Shown here: positions 35,591-48,889 of the stretch, piece after piece
Numbering within the stretch: position 1 is the first letter of the stretch
How the letters are laid out: each line of letters begins with the position of its first letter
Source: Salminus brasiliensis
Lineage: Eukaryota > Chordata > Actinopteri > Characiformes > Bryconidae
Length of the DNA: 64,000 nucleotides
Reading direction: 5' to 3'
NCBI RefSeq assembly: GCF_030463535.1
Contig: NC_132887.1
Coordinates: 19,015,358-19,079,357, forward strand
The notes under the pieces: generated by a model
Database searches by the model: none
What the model was told of the DNA's origin: nothing
What the model saw: only the letters and a program-made list of their open reading frames with translations
Program-made: the position numbers and the translations under genes

Positions 35591-37163
35591 TTAAATTGTT
35601 ACATTAACAGTGTAAAGTTTTTTTTAACTTAAACAGTGCATTTTACACCAAAGCACTCCGAATGGAAACCTATGAAATTCCCTTTTCATTGACTCAGGTA
35701 TTACTGAGGACATCCTGGGTTTCTAATGAAAGACAGATGCACATTATTGACTATATGATGACATTCATGCGCTGCCAAATAAACAGGACCTATCAAATCG
35801 GTGCAATAATGTCTTTAATGAACAGATGGGATATTCAGGATTTTCATACAAAAAGTATCAGCCACTGTCAACATAACCAAAAACAGATGTTCAAAGCTTT
35901 GTGACATTATAGTCAACCATAATTTACCATGCAGATAGCAAGTCTTTAATCGATGGACCGAAAAGTGACAACACACGTGCACTTTTCGTTCTAGAGCCAA
36001 GACATTTTCCTAAGTTCTGCTTCTTCCCCCCTCTGCTATCAGGGGGGTCTATGGTGCACCAAGTCTGGACCCTTTAAAATTCATACATAGATATTCTGTG
36101 TGGTCGGAGTGAGAACATAGCACCAGATCAAGATTTTCACACCTCTCTAAACTCACTCTCCAGTGTATTCACAGGATATTTTGATCCCTCTCGTACTTGA
36201 ATACTAACGAGCAGCAGCAGGCTTCATTACAAGAGTACCAGTGAAAACAGTACAGGATTCTTCTGGGTGTTTGTCCATATGCTTAAATAAAAAATAAAAC
36301 TCATTTCTTTTTACAGAATACATTTCAGATCTGACTCTGTATGAAAAAATCTGGAAGACACTCTTCATGCATGTTCAAGCACTGGGATTTTGTTGTTGTT
36401 TTTTTTTCTCTCAGTATAAAAACAATAGATTCAAGTACGATGCATTGCTTTGGGGCAGGGTATACAATTTTCTATAGGCCTATATTATACTTAAGTTACG
36501 TCTTAACTACCTTCAGATAAATATTAACAAATAAACCTCAAAAGGTAAGTATTTGTACTAACCGTTATTTGCTTTTGCTACTACACACTGTAGATTTTGT
36601 TAATATGCTAAAAAAAGAAAAATTCTTCTGAATAGCTTTTGATATTTTCTGCAAACATGTTTCTGTTCTTCATATTTCAAGATGCCATTTCACCAGTAGA
36701 ACACACATCCTCATGGTGGTAGTATTTTCTTTCTCCCTCTCGGTTTCTGAGGTGAATGGACAGCTCTTGGAGGTATCGGATAGTGATGGGAGGTGGATAA
36801 GATCTAGGCTTTCCCCAACATGCTCCTCTTTTGGGTCATCCTTGGTCTAAACAGCTGCTGGAAGATGAGGGGCATGAGGAGTTGGGCATTAGTGGAGAGA
36901 CTGGATGCTTTTTCTGTGTGAACAGAGAAAGACAAGTAGACAGACAAGAAACCCACACACCTCTTCATAGTTGTGGTTTTTGTCCAAGTGTGTTCTTCCA
37001 TGGTTCCACCCCAGCTGTGTCCAAAGATCGTTCTCCTAGGGGGTGGTGCAGGAGAGAGCTGGACGGATATGTGGAAACAGCTGGGGGGCAAAAGGGACAG
37101 AGCTGGGGGCAAATACACCTTGAGATGGAGAAGGGAACGTACCCTGCACCCTTAACTACCATT
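35591..37163 (-). other. Downstream flank and probable 3' UTR of tmem229b
   Basis: Lies 3' of the tmem229b stop on the minus strand. Candidate poly(A) hexamers on that strand are ATTAAA near 35945 and 35815; the first good AATAAA is not evident. The open frames here on either strand (36804-37162) have no motif and are read as UTR. Confidence 0.35.
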
Positions 37164-38795
<1,632 letters not shown>

Positions 38796-39480
38796 CATTT
38801 ACATTTACGGCATTTAGCAGACGCTCTTATCCAGAGCGACTTACAAAGTGCTTTGCTATTTACCCAAGAAAAGCCTTAGCTAGTTAGAATAGACTAATAA
38901 TTCAAAAGATACCTCTAAGCTTAGACATTGCTAAACACAATACAATAAGGCGACCATAGAACTATTCGTCCAAGTACTCTCTGAAGAGGTGGGTCTTCAG
39001 TTTGCGTTTGAAGACAGCGAGCGACTCGGCCGTTCGGACACCCAGGGGCAGCTCGTTCCACCACTTTGGTGCCAGGACAGAAAAAAGCCTGGACGCTTGT
39101 CTTCCGCGGATTTTGAGGGATAGCGGGTCGAGCCGAGCCGTACTTGAAGCTCAAAGGGCTCTTGGTGCAGATCGGCTTTTGACCATTGCCATCAGATACG
39201 GAGGGGCTGGTCCGTTCTTGGCTTTGTAGGCCAGCATCAGGGTTTTAAATCTGATGCGGGAAGCAGCTACAGGAAGCCAGTGAAGAGAACACAGCAGTGG
39301 AGTGACATGGCTGAATTTAGGGACATTGAAGACGACCCGTGCCGCTGCATTCTGGATGAGTTGCAGGGGCCTGATGGTGCGCAGAGGGAGACCAGCCAGA
39401 AGAGAGTTGCAGTAGTCAAGTCTGGAAGTGACGAGAGACTGAACAAGCACCTGGGTGGCCTCTCTAGAGAGGAAGGGTCA
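38796..39480 (-). mobile_element. L2-type LINE, 3' end with reverse transcriptase tail
   Basis: On the minus strand it starts inside the reverse transcriptase C-terminal region. The frame ending near 39151 carries [26 protein letters not shown] and [14 protein letters not shown], hallmark motifs of fish L2/CR1-like LINEs. The 3' UTR follows, then the tail GTAAGTCGCTCTGGATAAGA with a short TAAATG-type repeat at 38796-38850. 5'-truncated. The open frame of about 100 codons suggests a fairly young insertion. It lies antisense to nothing, in the tmem229b intron. Confidence 0.88.
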
Positions 39481-39734
39481 TATTCTTAGTTAATATGCTG
39501 AAATATATGATGAATTCACCCAGCAGACCCACTAGCACCTTTAACCAAACCAGACCAATGTTCTCCGGAGATAAAAATCAATATTTCATGCAGTTCAGAC
39601 AGTAGCTTATGTCAGATTTGTTTGCAACTTAGCATCAGCATCAACAGCAGAGCCTCCGAATAGAGATTCTCTATTTAAAGAAACATATTGTCCAGGACTA
39701 CGCTTAAAGTTTAGGATGATACTAATAAATTGCA

Positions 39735-40115
39735 ATACATGGTATACAACAACAGCCATAACATTAGTACCAACTGCCTAATACTGAGTAGGTCCCCCTT
39801 GTGCCACCACATCGAATCTGACCATTCCAGGTATGGACTCCATAAGACGTCTGAAGGCGTCCTGTGGTACCTGGCACCAAGACGTTAGCAACAGATCCTT
39901 TAAGTCCTAAGTAAGTTGTGAGCGAGGACCCCATGGTTTACTTCAATGAGCCTTAACCCTGTTTGTCGCCGGTTCACAGTTATCCTTTCTTGAAACACTT
40001 CTGGTAGGGACTGACCACTGCACACCAGGAACACCCCATAAGACCTGCTTGGTGTGTTGGTGATGCTCAGACCTGGTCGTCTAGCCATACCTATATTGGC
40101 ACTATGTTTCAGGCT
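39735..40115 (-). mobile_element. Tc1-like transposon, internally deleted
   Basis: On the minus strand the N-terminal frame (40088-39900) begins MARRPGLSI and later has ERITVNRRQTG and LRLIEV, matching the DNA-binding part of the same teleost Tc1-like transposase seen at 19862-20365. It then jumps directly to its 3' end (39735-39900: 'gttagcaacagatcctttaa', 'tggcaccaagacgttagc', 'ggtatggactccat' and 'taggtcccccttgtg' on the plus strand). The catalytic middle is deleted. The terminal repeat sequence is only partly visible. Confidence 0.78.
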
Positions 40116-40213
40116 GTAGTTTTAACCTTGTAAACTAATTAGGTTTGGCTGTTTTAACAATGTCAAAATAGCCATTTTTAAAAGGACAAAATACATAATC
40201 TTACACCTCACCA

Positions 40214-40378
40214 TCTGTGCACAGTGAGCACATGTGCCTGGAGTGGTGAGCAGCCTCAACTACAGCGGATAGGGAGCAGAGAGCTGCCCAACAGTGGCAG
40301 CTTGGCAAACCTGGGTATCAGACCAGCAACCCAGTCATCAATAACCCCGTAGTCTGAATACTGAGCCACCACTGCAAC
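40214..40378 (-). mobile_element. tRNA-derived SINE family A, copy 2
   Basis: Minus-strand head with GTGGTGGCTCAGTATTCAGA (box A region) and GGTCTGATACCC (box B). The block order is shared with 9405-9602 ('gagcacatgtgcctggagtg', 'gcccaacagtg'). Decayed. Confidence 0.7.
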
Positions 40379-40877
40379 TATTTAATTTTATCTTTTTTTT
40401 TTTCTTTTTTTTTTTTTAAGCAAATCCTAATCAAAAGTAATCAAAATGGTCAGTGGATTACTCGTTTACTAATATAGTCTATTGTGGCAGGCCTAAAATA
40501 AATCCTGTCAAATCCTTTTTATCAAATAAAGTATTTATGGGCCGGCTGCCCGGACAGGGATTTAGCCCAGTCCTGGACTACATTCTTCTTTAGAGGAGAA
40601 CCTCCATTCAGAATGCTTTGTAGTGCAGGGTGGGCTTAATCCCAGTCTGGAAACCACCCCTTAAACTGTTAAACCTTAAACCTTTCAGCTTGGGCCGCTT
40701 GTGTCAGGCATTATGAGTAACTTAATTTCAGGAATATCCAGAACTGACCAGAATTATGTACTAAACATTTACTGAAAACTCAAAAATATTTCTGTAATTT
40801 GTCTGATGCAACCAGAATGATCTAAAAATATATGAAGCATTTTTCTACAAAGTAGGTACACATATATATTAGGAAAG

Positions 40878-40923
<46 letters not shown>

Positions 40924-41699
40924 ATAAATATAAGCGGTTCCAGAGACATAAAATCTGTGCTTTTCAATCATGTGTTCTACTGTACGCAAGTTTGCATATC
41001 CAGAACTTTTTCTGTCTGTAAAGTAATTGATCAATAGTCCGCATGGCTTTTTTTCTTCTTCTGAAAGTTCATGTTTTCAGTAAGAGGCACTAGATGTGTA
41101 TCTGCACGTTTGTCTCTGTGGGCTATTGTATCCCCTCCCCCCATCTGTTTGCTCTTCAGTCAGCATTGGTATTGATCTTCACCCAGTTAGACCTCTATTG
41201 ACCCTCCCAGGAACCCAGGCAGACCAGTGTCGGATATAAGCACTCTCTCCAAAACATAGCAGCAGCTCCTGAGAAGGCAGCAAAAACCCAGCAAGCCACG
41301 CAGACTCCTGCAAATACTCTTACTCCCATCATGTCCACTGATAATTCTGGATTTAATATTGCAAGCTCAAACAATATCCAGGCTGGCCTTGATTGCGCAT
41401 TGCTGACATGGTGCTGCTGCATCTTATCTGTTCAAGCGTAAACTGAGTGGTAAGTGTGGCTGGTGTATTGCATCCACATCAAATCTACCAGCCTCAGCTC
41501 AGAGTTTCTGGTTTCTCATAATGGGTACATCAAAAATGGAGAACTATCATTTGCATGGTTTCTAGCACCATTATCTCCCAGCATACCACACAAAGAGCTT
41601 TCGCTGAAGCTATAGTGCAGTCTAGTCCAGTCTCCATTCAGTGTATGAACAGAAAGAGCTCTGATGTGGGTTGGCTTACAGATTTGTAGCATCCGGCAC
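40379..41699. other. tmem229b intron, TA repeat, no gene
   Basis: T-rich tract at 40391-40420 and a TA dinucleotide run at 40879-40918. Remaining sequence unassigned. Confidence 0.5.
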
Positions 41700-42135
41700 T
41701 TGCTTTTATGTTCTGATATGATTTAATACAATTAAATACAGGAAAAACAGAAGTGATCCCAACTGAGTGTAGTGATGCAGAGAGAATACAAGGTTTAAGA
41801 GTAGGAAGTTTGGCTCCACAATAAAAGGAAATAATTATAGAAATTCTTGCCCAAACTCGAACTCTTGCAACCAATATTTATCTGTTACTAGTTTTAAAAA
41901 GGAGCTGAGAACATTTGAATTTCTAGTTTAATGTTTTTTATGTACTTATTACTTAATACTACCATTTTAAAATAAAAAAGTGACTGTTTATTATTTATTA
42001 ATCACTGCTTATTTTAATATATTTTAAACATTTTCATTTTGTTTTAGTTGCATAATTATTTTCATTTTATTGAGAGCAACATTTGTATGTATAAAGGGTG
42101 CTATAAAAACAAAGGTTACTATTATTATTGTTAAT
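41700..42135 (+). mobile_element. LINE 3' remnant
   Basis: Plus-strand scraps of a reverse transcriptase C-terminus: a frame reading LNTGKTEVIPT near 41733, then FKKELRTFEFLV near 41892. An AT-rich 3' UTR follows, then the ending 'aagggtgctataaaaacaaa' with an ATT tail. Several stops; dead. Different subtype from 38796-39480. Confidence 0.6.
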
Positions 42136-42995
42136 AATAAGTCATTGTCTAATTGTCTACATTAAATGAAAGGGAGAAGAATCATCATCATCATCCTCAT
42201 CAAACGAAAAGGAAACATAATTTCCCAGCAAACACTTTTTGAGTATCAGCTCTGGTCTAAGTGTATGCAATTAGCATTGACAGATGTGATCACAGTAGTG
42301 AAGGATGAGCTCCCAGAGCTCATCGCAGCGCTGTGGCCCAACGCTTTTAATAAGCTGTATAGAAGTACATTTTTATTAGAATTGGATTTAGTGATTTATC
42401 TAGCACATTTCAGCGTTTACTGGACTGAACACTGAACAGCAGATTAAAAATGATTTAGCAGTAAGTAGACAGAACTCTGCAACATGAAGAAACAGGAGAA
42501 TATGAAATGCTGACATGGAAACTAAAAGAAAAGGTTAGTTCACCTTAAATGTGGGTGCATCTGAGGTCTAGGGCTTCTGTGTCTGGGCATTATTCTCTAA
42601 TCCTCATTCCTACTGCCAGAAAAGCCTCAAACCCACCATGTGTTTAAGTTTCAGTTACCTTCAGTTCTGGATAATGCCAAAAGCTTCTCAAAGCCCTCTC
42701 AAATACCTTACAGTACAAAACCTAGGAAATAATCTGGTTCACGGCAGGACCACCTACAAAAAAAAAATCTAATATTATAATAATCTGCATTATAATACAT
42801 TATAATATCTACATTTAAATAAAAGCTAAAATTCCAGTCTATTTTAAACTGTGCTGTGGTGGTACTGCTGGGAGGCTGTTGAACATCAGCTTATTGATAT
42901 TATTATTATTCTAAATTTTTAATATGACAAATTATAATTGTGATAATTATTTGCAAAAGTAAATCTTTGGGGTTGAACTTACTGACTTACACAGT
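42136..42995. other. tmem229b intron, nothing recognised
   Basis: The 89-codon plus frame at 42166-42435 has no motif or splice sites. ATC and AAT triplet patches only. Confidence 0.45.
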
Positions 42996-43210
42996 TACAA
43001 GTGGCATGCTAAAGTTTTGGCACCCCTTGTCACTGCGAACGGTTATGAGTAGAAGATAAACTGTTCTCTAAAACGCATAATATTAAAGACATTTTGAGCA
43101 AGATGAGTATTATTTTTGTACAATTTTCAGATTTATATATAACCATGCCCTTTTGATGGTTTGGACACCCCAAAATATTTGACCATTAGAGCTCACCTAG
43201 CTTCTTAAAG
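42996..43210 (+). mobile_element. Tc1-like left end
   Basis: Same left-end sequence as 14322-14540: 'gctaaagttttggcacccct', an 'aagatgagtattatttttgt' block, 'tttgtacaattttcaga' and the second motif 'gatggtttggacaccccaaa'. Transposase absent. Confidence 0.55.
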
Positions 43211-45574
43211 CTAGATATAGCTTCTCTTCTTAAATAGGAAATACTATAATAATAGAGAATACTGTTAAAATAAATAAGTAAATAAATAAACAAACAAACA
43301 AAAACAAACCCTCAGTAATATTATGTCCTGTGATTTGTTTTATGACAATATTCTGAAATGAGATAAAACAACTGACATTAAAGTTTGAGACAAGACTAAC
43401 ATTAACGTTAGACACTGTGTCTGTGTCCCAAACCTCACACTACCCTACTAAAAGCCCTTCTCCTGGTGGTGTTCTATTTTTTCCATAACATTTAGTGTAG
43501 CAGCGTGCAGTTTGGGACGCAGCCAGAAACTAATGTTGCCTGGCGTTTCATAGTGCATTCTGACCACCTGAGCAAGGTATAGGAGGCATGAACCCTCTTA
43601 GCTTCAAAGCTGGTGAAAGCCAACTTCATGAACCAGATGTTTTGATGGGGAGAAAACTGAGGTCAGTGAAGCTGGTGATCGCAAAACTGAAGATCAGATT
43701 ACTGTTATCTGACTAAAACCTCAGGCAGAGTTTGTAGCTTTATCTTAAAAAATGCACGCACATCTCTACATTAAGGGGGGCACATCAACCCTCGTCCACT
43801 TGCAATGTAACCAGCAGGTCGATTGGCTCTTTTTGCTGAAGGGTGGGAGTTTATAAACAGACGCCACGCGGAACATTAAGAGAACTCCTATTCATATTTC
43901 AACGAGTAACATCTCTGGTCTGATTTGCTGCAATAAGCACACCAATTTACTTTTAATGTTGTGCTTTCAAAATAAAAGTAAATCCATTTCAATATATCAT
44001 TTTACCCCTTTTTGTACATGTTCCAATGCTGAAACAACTTGTAAGTACATTTTTATGTCTTAAAATTAACACCAAGGGTACCAATAAACTGTAAAATATA
44101 GAAATATTTATTTTTAAAAAGTTATTTTTACATTTTTACTATGCCTTTATGTCTTTTGTATATAAGGCCATCTTAAGAGCAAATTCCCGCGCTCTTTTTA
44201 CTGTTTATTTTATTTATTTATTTTAATGTGGCACTACTGGTTTACTGGTTTATTTTTGAAAAACTAAATAGGACATTAATTATAAATTCTGAAAGTGGCT
44301 TCAAGTATCATGATACTATATATATTTTTCCCATATCACCAACCTTTGGCCTATAGCACACAATGTAATACACGGCCACTTTGATTCTAGCCTTGTCATG
44401 ACAACTAGAGTGAATGCTAAGCAAAACTGATGTGAGAAAGGAGTTACTTAATTATTACCACTCTCCCCCTGATGGGCAGAGACTTCCTGGTGTAGAGGTT
44501 ATCCAAACCGTAGATGTCATCCAAACTACTCTCTTTTCCAGCAGAAGAACTGCAGATAGGCCCTCCTAGAAGCGTCCCTCATTTCATCATGAAGGACGCG
44601 GGTGACAAAAGACTTAGCATAAAGAGCCATCCTTGCCTGACCGTGTCCTCAATCCATTTGCTGTGAAAGGAACTGCACGAATGCCCTCTTCACTAGTGTG
44701 TAACATTGAAATTATTGACTACGATGCATTCTTGCTCCTCTATTTTTGGATGTGGCTGATGGGAGCTCTGGGTTCTTGCCATCAGGTCACTCAACTCCGC
44801 ACAAAATAAATGGCATGGATCAATAGCAAAGACAGCTCAGTTACATCACAGCAGCATCTCGGCGCTCAAGCCTAAAGAGCCTCAGTTCTTTTCCTCAGGT
44901 ATGGACATTACTGATAGGCCTCTAGAGTAGAGAACTGGGATCTGATGCTCAGGTTTCAAATGAAAAAGGGAGTACCCTCTTTTCTCACGTAAATAATCAG
45001 CACTTTGTCTCACATCAGCGTTTTATCATAGGGGAAACTCCTGGATCCATTATATCAGACTGATTTCATATAGAAAAACGTCACCAACTGCCTGCTTTTC
45101 ACACCTGAATTAGTTCTTGTAATTACAGACACGCCGCAATCTTTCTGATTGGTCAGTCCATTTGAAATGATTTGAAGTGATTTGAAGATTTTGAAGTGTT
45201 TCCTTGTTCCGGTTTCAGCTGACTTGCAAAATCCACTGTTTTCATATGCAAATGACAAAACAAGAATTTCGGGCACTTGCAATGGTAGAAAACAAAACAG
45301 TTACCTTTTCAGCTGCTCTAGCCTGTGAATGGAGAAACACAGTCGTTTAAAGGGGAAGTCCTAACTGCTCACAATGGTAGTGACAGGAACCAGACGTCTG
45401 AAACACCACAGAATATAAAGAATGAAATGGTTACATATACATTGCCTAATGTGTTTTACGGTAGTTCTGAGAAGGTCTTTGGCTTAAACTGAAATTTCCA
45501 TCTGCCTATCCAATTTATTCTATCTGCTTCCTCCCAGTCAGGCTCACTTGGTGGGTCTGAGCCTACCCAGTAGG
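43211..45574. other. tmem229b intron, no gene recognised
   Basis: AT-rich, with a small (AAAT/AAAC)n patch at 43270-43305. No exon-like or conserved segment assigned. Confidence 0.4.
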
Positions 45575-45890
45575 GTTGCAGTGGTTTATGGGATTTAGGT
45601 ATACCATTGTATGAAAATACATGGGTACTATATTGTGTACATTTGCCTAATACCGTTATTGGGGGGAAAATGCAGTCAAATTTATAACACAAAAGAAATT
45701 ACATTTTTTACTATTGTTAGAGCTTCAAAACCAGTCAATCGATTAATGGAGAAAATAATCAGCAGATTAATCCATCATTAGCTGGAAACAAACGGCTCCA
45801 CCTCACATGCAGCTTTCTTACGTATTGGGTGACATTTTACATATACTTTCATTAATGTATTGCTTTAACTATAGTAAATATAGTAACATT
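45575..45890 (+). mobile_element. hAT-like non-autonomous element, copy 2
   Basis: Begins with 'agggttgcagtggtttatgg' and carries 'cgattaatggagaaaataat', 'cagcagattaatccat' and 'ccacctcacatgcagctttc', as at 11900-12185. No transposase. Confidence 0.55.
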
Positions 45891-46149
45891 CATAATAACA
45901 TTCATAGTTATCCAAAGATGGCGTTCCAGGGTTGATAGGTACTGGGTCAAAATCAGCGGAAAGGGCTGGATTGGACATAAAACCCCAAAGAAAATGAATT
46001 TAGTCTAACCTAAAACAAAAAGCACACACTCAACAACTGTGTGATTCCATGTTAGTGTATTATTCTTTGATTGTTAGCAGTTTTTAATGAAAAGAATAAA
46101 TACTGAACTGATAGTCAATACTTGAGGCTTCAGCGACAGTATCGGTCTC

Positions 46150-46780
46150 AGAAAAAGAACAGAAAATCATGCATCATGTATGGGTGAGCAACATGTCTAT
46201 TTGATTGAATTGTGATAACTGCTGTAATTGTGATATACAATACACTTTTAGTATTGTCAGTACTTGAACAATGACCAGCCGCAGGTTTCATTACAGAGAG
46301 CATAATTAGTCCTGTTGAACTGGATGGAACAAAAACTAAATTTAATAAAAGTAACAGAACTTGGTCTGGGAGAGTATTTGGGTAGTAGTTTTTAAAACCT
46401 GCTGCTTCTGGTGAATTCTGTATGCATGACATAAATATTGTGATACATTGTATATCATGAAAATGTCTTTAAATTTAAATTTTACCCATTCCCCCCAAAT
46501 GTTAAAAATACTATATCACGATATTTGAAGACTTTTTTTGATCACAATACATGTAATCACAGACTAAAAACATCAGTAGACAAAAACTACTATTCAGATA
46601 CTCAGTGTTTTTTCTTCAACATCTGCTGCTCTTCATCTAATTAAACCAGTCTAATTACATTGTTTGTAATGAAACCTGCAGCTGATCAGCGTTTATTAAG
46701 CACTAACTGCATCCTCGATATGCTAAGAAAAGCATATTGTTATCACGCTAACGGAATTTATCACAATACTCTATACTCCA
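46150..46780. mobile_element. Inverted pair of MITE arms
   Basis: The minus-strand reading of 46200-46310 (GTAATGAAACCTGCGGCTGG, then TACTAAAAGTGTATTGTATA and 'cagcagttatcacaat') matches the plus-strand reading of 46655-46770 (GTAATGAAACCTGCAGCTGA, 'aaaagcatattgttatcac', 'tttatcacaatact'). The arms face each other around about 330 bp of AT-rich DNA that includes 'tatcacgatattt' motifs. Probably one foldback transposon or two inverted insertions of one family. Confidence 0.6.
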
Positions 46781-47027
46781 GCTCTAATGTCCAGTATCCA
46801 GGCACTACAAAGCATTACGAAGCACCTGGAAGTGAAATGCAGAAGATGGCCGCAATGCAGAGTAGTTTAACAACTTCCTTTACAAGGCTCTCTTAACCTT
46901 TCTGTTTCTTACAAGACTCTAAGAATGGCATAAGCCCCCCAGACCGCATAACATATGGGGATTCTTAAGGAGTTTCCAAAGCTTACAAAGGCACAGATTA
47001 GTCACTTGGCCAACATGAGTGTGTGTG

Positions 47028-47029
47028 TG

Positions 47030-47074
<45 letters not shown>

Positions 47075-47125
47075 ATATTCACATTGCTTTTATTATATTT
47101 ATTATTATATATATATATTTATTAT

Positions 47126-47179
<54 letters not shown>

Positions 47180-47206
47180 AATATAATAAAAGCAATGTGA
47201 ATATGG
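47028..47206. repeat. TA microsatellite within a perfect palindrome
   Basis: Long TA runs at 47035-47070 and 47131-47176. A 31-bp arm starting CCATATTCACATTGCTTTTA at 47073 has its exact reverse complement ending at 47206 (...AAAAGCAATGTGAATATGG). The DNA between the arms is almost only A and T. Confidence 0.92.
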
Positions 47207-48889
47207 AAACTATTAACTGCTTTTTAAGCTTTTCATAGCTGCAACAAACGTCACAGTTATTGTTTTATAAATAAATAAATAAAATTTTGAGCTACTTTAT
47301 AAGATTGCTCGGACCGGAGAGATGCTATTTGTGGGGTGCTTCAAGAGGCAGGAAGGGATCAAGGCACTTGAGGCCTCTACAGCAATCTCGCTTCCACCCT
47401 CGCATTGTATAGTCATCCTCCGGCCCTGTGACTGAGCTGGTGCCAAAATGTGTGGGGGTAAGACTTCAATAAAAGCACCTTTTTCCCTTCTGAATGAGAG
47501 CACTTTATTTCCACCTCACGACCTAGAGACACAGAGCCTCTCAACAACCACAATAAAGGACCTCTTGAAAGGCAGGATTGTAAACTAGATCATGGTTCAG
47601 CTTTCGGCCTGTATTTTAAGCGAATTTCTATTACCGAACTGGATGTAAATGCGTCTGTTAAACACAGTGGAAATCAAATTCAAGGAGGTCAAAGTTGAAC
47701 AACCTTGAAGTTGCAAGACTGGCTTAAGTCTTCTTACAGACTCTTACACTGACAGAAAGGCCCTTAAGAATGTTCTAAGCCCTCCAGGCTGAAGAACATA
47801 TGGGGATTAGAACCGTCTGAAGCTTAAAAAAACAGCCCAAGGTACTGGAACAGCAACGTGGCTGTGATGAGCCACATAATAAACAAAGCAGCATGAAATT
47901 GCAGCTTCAGGAGAATCCTTGCAGAGCGTCATTGCGCTGTAATGACCTCGGCCTACTGTGACCACTACACAGCCTTCTGAGACAGCTCCAGTACGGGCCA
48001 GCTTCCCCGGCACAGATTAAAGCGCAGTCTCGGACTAAATTACACGGTCAGTGCAGATTCGTCCAGCAATATGCAGAGCTGGGCGATACATCAGCAAGTC
48101 TGACATGCAATGATCTGGACATCCCGTGACATTGACTTTGTAGCTTCAGTGATACTGATTGACAGCCAGCATTATATTTCCCATAGCATTTCCTAACACA
48201 GCAATGTCCCTGTTGCCCTTTAGTTTTTCTAACACTGAATTCACGATCTGACACTCATCTACAATAAACGGCATTTACCGGCTGCTTAAGACCGTTAAGA
48301 AGTGAGTAGACAGCATGCTCGCTTTCTGCAAATGCAGTTTCTGAACATTTACAACCTTGTAATGCCCCCTGTGTGTCCTGTCTGTGAGGCACTTACACCG
48401 AACGGTAGTGCTTAAGAAGCAGGACTTCATTAACTTTATTAATGCTGAAGCGTATTAATACCAGCTAGGTTTAACTGAGGTCTGGGAAAGTGACCATAAA
48501 TGGTCCAGAACAGCGCTTATGGCCCGTCAAAGCCACATGATTTAGATGTGGACTGTTAATGTGACCTGCAATGCAGTGGAACTTCCTCCACTCGCCAAAT
48601 CCCCAGTTTTAATCAACTGTGCTCTGAGGATCAGCGCGTCTTTGATCTGGGGCTCTAGCTGCAGCTCTGTCACTTCAGTTCAGCGCACAAGGACACATTT
48701 TAGCCTCAACAATGATATAAAAATAATAATAATAATAATAATATTAATAATAATAATAATATTAACATCCTTCACCACCAGGCAGTCGCGTCCCTCAGTT
48801 TGTCATAATCCCATTTGCATGGGAATCTAAAGGCTTCATATTTTTTATTTATTTATTACTTTATTTATTTATTTATTTATTTGTATTCC
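47207..48889. other. tmem229b intron or upstream DNA, simple repeats
   Basis: AAT run at 48719-48765 and (TTTA)n at 48845-48885. The minus frames at 47297-48254 have no motif. No gene. Confidence 0.45.

Noticed and set aside
39151..39450. Host gene encoding a 99-residue protein
   Set aside because: It is the reverse transcriptase tail of an L2-type LINE ([17 protein letters not shown] motifs) followed by the L2 3' end.
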